Below are positions 60,155 through 64,000 of a stretch of 64,000 nt of DNA, piece after piece (position 1 is the stretch's first letter; every line of letters starts with the position of its first letter). The stretch covers positions 186,001 through 250,000 of the forward strand of contig NZ_JAFCLN010000004.1 of NCBI RefSeq assembly GCF_018129385.1. Direction: 5' to 3'. A program made the position numbers and the translations under genes. The notes under the pieces were generated by a model. The model was not told the DNA's origin, ran no database searches, and was given only the letters and a program-made list of their open reading frames with translations. This DNA is from Bradyrhizobium lablabi (GTDB taxonomy: Bacteria > Pseudomonadota > Alphaproteobacteria > Rhizobiales > Xanthobacteraceae).

Positions 60155-60895
60155 ATGAGCGACTACTGGGACTTCTATCTTCAGCGGGTCGATGATCGGC
60201 CGGCGTCGATCTTTGTCGATTTGGGGATTAAAAAAGAGGCGCCCCTCGGAACCCATCCGACGATGGGCTACCTGCGGGTCCTGATGCGTCGTCCGCGGGA
60301 GGACGGCCTCTCCAGTCAGGAGGAATTCGACGAACTCATTGCCTTGGAGGACCGAGTTACCGAAAAGATCGCCGGAGTTGGAACGGCCATCTTCGTTGGC
60401 CGAAACACATCGGATGGAAACAGAGACTTCTACTTCTATGTTACCGACCCGGCCAAATTCGAGCAGGCTGCCCAGGCCGCAATGCGAGACTTTCCGGCCT
60501 ACCGGTACGAAACCGGGACGCGAGAGGATCGGGATTGGCGCGTGTATTTCGATTTCCTGCATCCGTCGAAGATCGACTTGCAGCGCATCCTGAACCGCCG
60601 CGTCTGTGAACGGTTGCAAGAGCAGGGCGACAATCCGAACAACCGGCGCAAGATCGCTCACGTTGCCCTGCTTCCGAGCGCGGAAGCACAGGCAGCTCTT
60701 GGCGGATACGTCAGGGCCAACGGGTTCGCCGTCGAGAGCGCTCCGCGCGAGGCGGACGCTAAAGGTCGCTTCAGTGTGGAGTTCTCCAGAAACGATCAGC
60801 CCGCCCGCATTGACGAGATTGTTGAGCCCCTGTTTCAAAAAGCGGTTGAGCTAGGTGGCGTTTACGACGGCTGGGGCTGTCACGTTTCGCCCTGA
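60155..60895 (+). CDS. DUF695 plus RraB-type (ribonuclease E inhibitor) domain protein
   Basis: 246 residues. The N-terminal ~130 are DUF695 (SDYWDFYLQRVDDRPASIFV, GTAIFVGRNTSDGNRDFYFY); the C-terminal ~110 resemble RraB (KIAHVALLPSAEAQAALGGY, FAVESAPREADAKGRFSVEF, VELGGVYDGWGCHV). RraB proteins bind RNase E and modulate mRNA decay in enterobacteria; whether this fusion does so is unknown. It is 19 bases after the first DUF1801 gene, so they may share a transcript. No signal peptide, cytoplasmic. Confidence 0.87.
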   Translation: MSDYWDFYLQRVDDRPASIFVDLGIKKEAPLGTHPTMGYLRVLMRRPREDGLSSQEEFDELIALEDRVTEKIAGVGTAIFVGRNTSDGNRDFYFYVTDPAKFEQAAQAAMRDFPAYRYETGTREDRDWRVYFDFLHPSKIDLQRILNRRVCERLQEQGDNPNNRRKIAHVALLPSAEAQAALGGYVRANGFAVESAPREADAKGRFSVEFSRNDQPARIDEIVEPLFQKAVELGGVYDGWGCHVSP

Positions 60896-60938
60896 AGTAA
60901 ACGTGGCCAGCATCATGAGAACATGACCGACAACAACC

Positions 60939-61418
60939 ATGAAGCAAGCGACAACGGCAAGACCAAAGAGCGGTGCGAGCGAAGGCAAGGCGGCAGAGAA
61001 CCCGTCAAAGCTGATCGATGCCAGAATTAAGAAGATGAGCGACTGGCGCGGCGAGACCCTCGCCCGCGTCCGGGCGCTCATCAAGGCGGCCGATCCTGAT
61101 GTGGTCGAGGAAGTGAAATGGAGGAAGCCGTCGAACGGCATGCTCGGCGTTCCCGTGTGGGAGCACGAGGGAATGATCTGCACGGGCGAGACCTACAAGG
61201 CCGCCGTGAAGCTGACATTTGCACATGGCGCTTCGCTGAAGGACCCGTCAGGTCTCTTCAACGCAAGCCTCGACGGCAATGTCAGGCGCGCGATCGATTT
61301 CCACGAGGGCGACAAGATCGACGAAAAGGCGTTCAAGGCGCTCATTCGATCCGCTGTGGCGCGCAATATCGAGCAAGCGGCTGCCCGCCCTGCCCGCTCG
61401 AAGAAAAAGACTGCCTAG
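60939..61418 (+). CDS. DUF1801 protein, second copy
   Basis: 159 residues. After a short basic start comes IDARIKKMSDWRGETLARVR, DVVEEVKWRKPSNGMLGVPV and YKAAVKLTFAHGASLKDPSG: the DUF1801 pattern, with a C-terminal helix containing FKALIRSAVARNIEQAAARP and a Lys-rich end (KKKTA). It is a paralogue of 59656-60135 but quite diverged. Activity unknown. 43 bases after the DUF695/RraB gene on the same strand. Confidence 0.88.
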   Translation: MKQATTARPKSGASEGKAAENPSKLIDARIKKMSDWRGETLARVRALIKAADPDVVEEVKWRKPSNGMLGVPVWEHEGMICTGETYKAAVKLTFAHGASLKDPSGLFNASLDGNVRRAIDFHEGDKIDEKAFKALIRSAVARNIEQAAARPARSKKKTA

Positions 61419-61486
61419 AGTGCGCTGACGCCTCAAGGGAATGTGAGGAAGTCAGGGACGCCCGGTGCGTCCCGACTATCCAGAAT

Positions 61487-62224
61487 TCAATTTAGAAGCT
61501 CCACCCTGCCGGTGCTGAGCCGGTAAATACCGCCGACGACCTTCAGCTTGTTCTGCTCGACGGACGCACTGAGGATAGGCGTCGCCGATTTCAGCTTGTT
61601 GACGTTGTCGACCACGTTCTGCTTGATGGCATTGTCCAGCGCGTTTCCGCTCTGTTGCGCTGAGGCCTTCACCGCAGGTGCGATGGCTGCGACCAATGAC
61701 GGGATGTGTCCCGGCGGCGGCTTGTTGTCCTTCAGGGACTTGATTGTCGCATCGACCGCACCACAGCTGTCATGCCCCAGCACCAGAATCAGCGGTGAGC
61801 CCAGGACCGCGACGGTATATTCCATGCTGGCGATCGTATCGTCATTGGCGAAGTTGCCGGCAACGCGGCAGACGAAGAGATCGCCGCGCCCGCTATCGAA
61901 GGCATATTCGGGCGCGATGCGCGAGTCCGCGCAGCTCAAGACGGCCGCAAAGGGATTTTGACCTCCGACCAACGCTTCCCGTTCGTGTTTGAAATCGTGG
62001 CGCCGCGACACGCCCTCGACGTACCGCTTGTTTCCCTCCATCAATCGCTTCAGCGCGGCATCCGGCGACAACACGTTTTCCGGCTTCGGCGGAGCTTTTG
62101 CTTCCTTGGCGCTGGCGGCGGCACTACCGAGCATCAGGCCGAGCGCCGATGCGCCGAGCAAAACAAACGAACGCCGGGAAGGCGCGAGCGGTTGAACGAT
62201 ATCTCGGGCGCACTTTTCGCACAT
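61487..62224 (-). CDS. Beta-class carbonic anhydrase with Tat signal
   Basis: 245 residues. SRRSFVLLGASALGLMLGSA is a twin-arginine signal, so the protein is folded before export to the periplasm. Zinc ligands are seen in AAVLSCADSRIAPEYAFD (Cys, with the Asp-Arg dyad) and LVLGHDSCGAVDAT (His, Cys). It hydrates CO2 reversibly. An N-terminal CEKC motif before the signal is unusual. Periplasmic beta carbonic anhydrases are less common than cytoplasmic ones; a role in CO2/bicarbonate supply or pH is likely. Single gene, convergent with the DUF1801 gene. Confidence 0.94.
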   Translation of the reverse strand: MCEKCARDIVQPLAPSRRSFVLLGASALGLMLGSAAASAKEAKAPPKPENVLSPDAALKRLMEGNKRYVEGVSRRHDFKHEREALVGGQNPFAAVLSCADSRIAPEYAFDSGRGDLFVCRVAGNFANDDTIASMEYTVAVLGSPLILVLGHDSCGAVDATIKSLKDNKPPPGHIPSLVAAIAPAVKASAQQSGNALDNAIKQNVVDNVNKLKSATPILSASVEQNKLKVVGGIYRLSTGRVELLN

Positions 62225-62433
62225 GTCACTTTCCTGCCTGCGTGAGCGACGTAAAGCGCCGTGATACGCTACTTTAGGTTAAGTTTCGGTTGGCGCGCGC
62301 GGCGGGCGGTCCGTTGGCGGGCTGTTGCCGTACCGCATCCAAAAATGTCCGCGCTGCGGAAACAAAGCCCCGCTTTTGCATGAGGGCGATGCCTTGGCCT
62401 CCGGCGCCCCCCGTGGACATTTGCGGGGGGTGA

Positions 62434-63495
<1,062 letters not shown>

Positions 63496-63518
63496 CTGCA
63501 AACAAAGAAGAGCTGTCC

Positions 63519-64000
63519 ATGAAAGCCTATGTCTACGGCGCCAACGGCGCTGAAATATCCGATGTCGCAAAACCCTCGCCGAAGGGCACGCAGGTGCTGG
63601 TCAAGGTTCACGCCTGCGGGCTGAACCGCGCCGATCTCGGCATGACCAAGGGCCATGTCCACGGCTCGGCCGGCGGCGTCGGCACCGTGCTCGGCATGGA
63701 ATGGGCCGGCGAAGTGGCGGAGCTCGGCCCCGATGTGAAAGGCGTCAAGGTCGGCGACAAGATCATGGGCTCGGGCGCTGCGGCGTTCGCCGAATACACG
63801 CTGGCCGATCACGGCCGGCTGTTCCGTGCGCCCTCCAACATGAACTTTCAGGAGGCGGCGACGCTACCCGTCGCGCTCGCGACCATGCACAACGCCGTCG
63901 TCACCAACGGCGCGCTACAGGCGGGCCAGACGGTGCTGATCCAGGGCGCGAGCTCCGGCGTCGGGCTGATGGCGATGCAGATCGCCAAGCTCAAGGGCGC
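63519..64000 (+). CDS. Quinone-oxidoreductase-like MDR family protein, cut by the right edge
   Basis: At least 160 residues from ATG 63519 to the window end. LVKVHACGLNRADLGMTKGH, VLGMEWAGEVAELGPDVKGV and LPVALATMHNAV are the GroES-like domain of medium-chain dehydrogenases, and VLIQGASSGVGLMAMQIAKL is the start of the NADP-binding Rossmann fold. No Cys ligands for zinc are visible in the part seen, which fits the zeta-crystallin/quinone oxidoreductase group. It would reduce quinones or enones with NADPH. Probably cotranscribed with the nitronate monooxygenase gene. Confidence 0.9.
   Translation, partial: MKAYVYGANGAEISDVAKPSPKGTQVLVKVHACGLNRADLGMTKGHVHGSAGGVGTVLGMEWAGEVAELGPDVKGVKVGDKIMGSGAAAFAEYTLADHGRLFRAPSNMNFQEAATLPVALATMHNAVVTNGALQAGQTVLIQGASSGVGLMAMQIAKLKG

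Overview
The window looks like chromosomal DNA of a Bradyrhizobium-like alphaproteobacterium (Hyphomicrobiales). This rests on high GC with strong third-position bias, Bug/TTT transport genes, an oxalate (oxc/frc) locus and several short dispersed palindromic repeats of a type I associate with bradyrhizobia. No rRNA, tRNA, CRISPR array, integrase or transposase was seen.

Layout. (1) 1-4370: a left-edge gene for a glycine-rich protein, an Asp/Asn-repeat protein, two unknown genes and an orphan LuxR-type regulator with a degenerate receiver. (2) 4407-12574: C2/C3 acid metabolism: a 2-hydroxyacid dehydrogenase, a TTT binding protein, a split ThDP enzyme resembling sulfopyruvate decarboxylase, VanZ and DUF1236 proteins, and the glyoxylate-to-glycerate genes gcl-hyi-glxR. 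(3) 12575-16613: repeat-rich DNA and a TIR-membrane-WD40 protein. (4) 16770-22453: a heavy-metal RND efflux operon whose adaptor protein is an unusual fusion. (5) 22838-31582: TPR proteins, a DUF5107 protein, two tiny genes, an ABC-F ATPase preceded by a short leader ORF, and an IclR regulator. (6) 31907-46718: an oxalate locus with an ADP-forming acyl-CoA synthetase, GntR regulator, oxc, frc, a 45-residue protein, a three-gene TTT transporter, an OxlT-like MFS carrier, a CBS protein, a ketopantoate-reductase-like protein and an FAH-family protein. Six copies of a palindrome, TGGYAT-N5-ATRCCA, lie upstream of its transcription units and probably define the GntR regulon. (7) 46870-58487: a lipoprotein, a second degenerate-receiver LuxR regulator, and a 7.7-kb block of genes all on the minus strand: ExbB-like channel, ExbD-like subunit with an extra periplasmic domain, membrane protein, two tandem-repeat proteins, type I secretion ATPase and HlyD adaptor. 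A complete two-component system is divergent from it. (8) 58600-64000: an ArsR-SRPBCC-membrane operon, DUF1801 and DUF695/RraB proteins, a Tat-exported beta carbonic anhydrase, nitronate monooxygenase and a right-edge oxidoreductase.

Two systems stand out. The first is the block at 48504-56239, where a proton-channel-like pair lies beside a type I secretion system and its probable repeat substrates. This recalls SiiA/SiiB next to SiiCDF in Salmonella SPI-4, but with different substrate proteins. The second is the oxalate regulon, where a shared operator ties catabolic, transport, CBS-domain and small-protein genes together.

All positions were worked out by eye, and start codons were chosen mainly from visible Shine-Dalgarno (SD) sequences. 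Family names come from recognised motifs, not from database searches.
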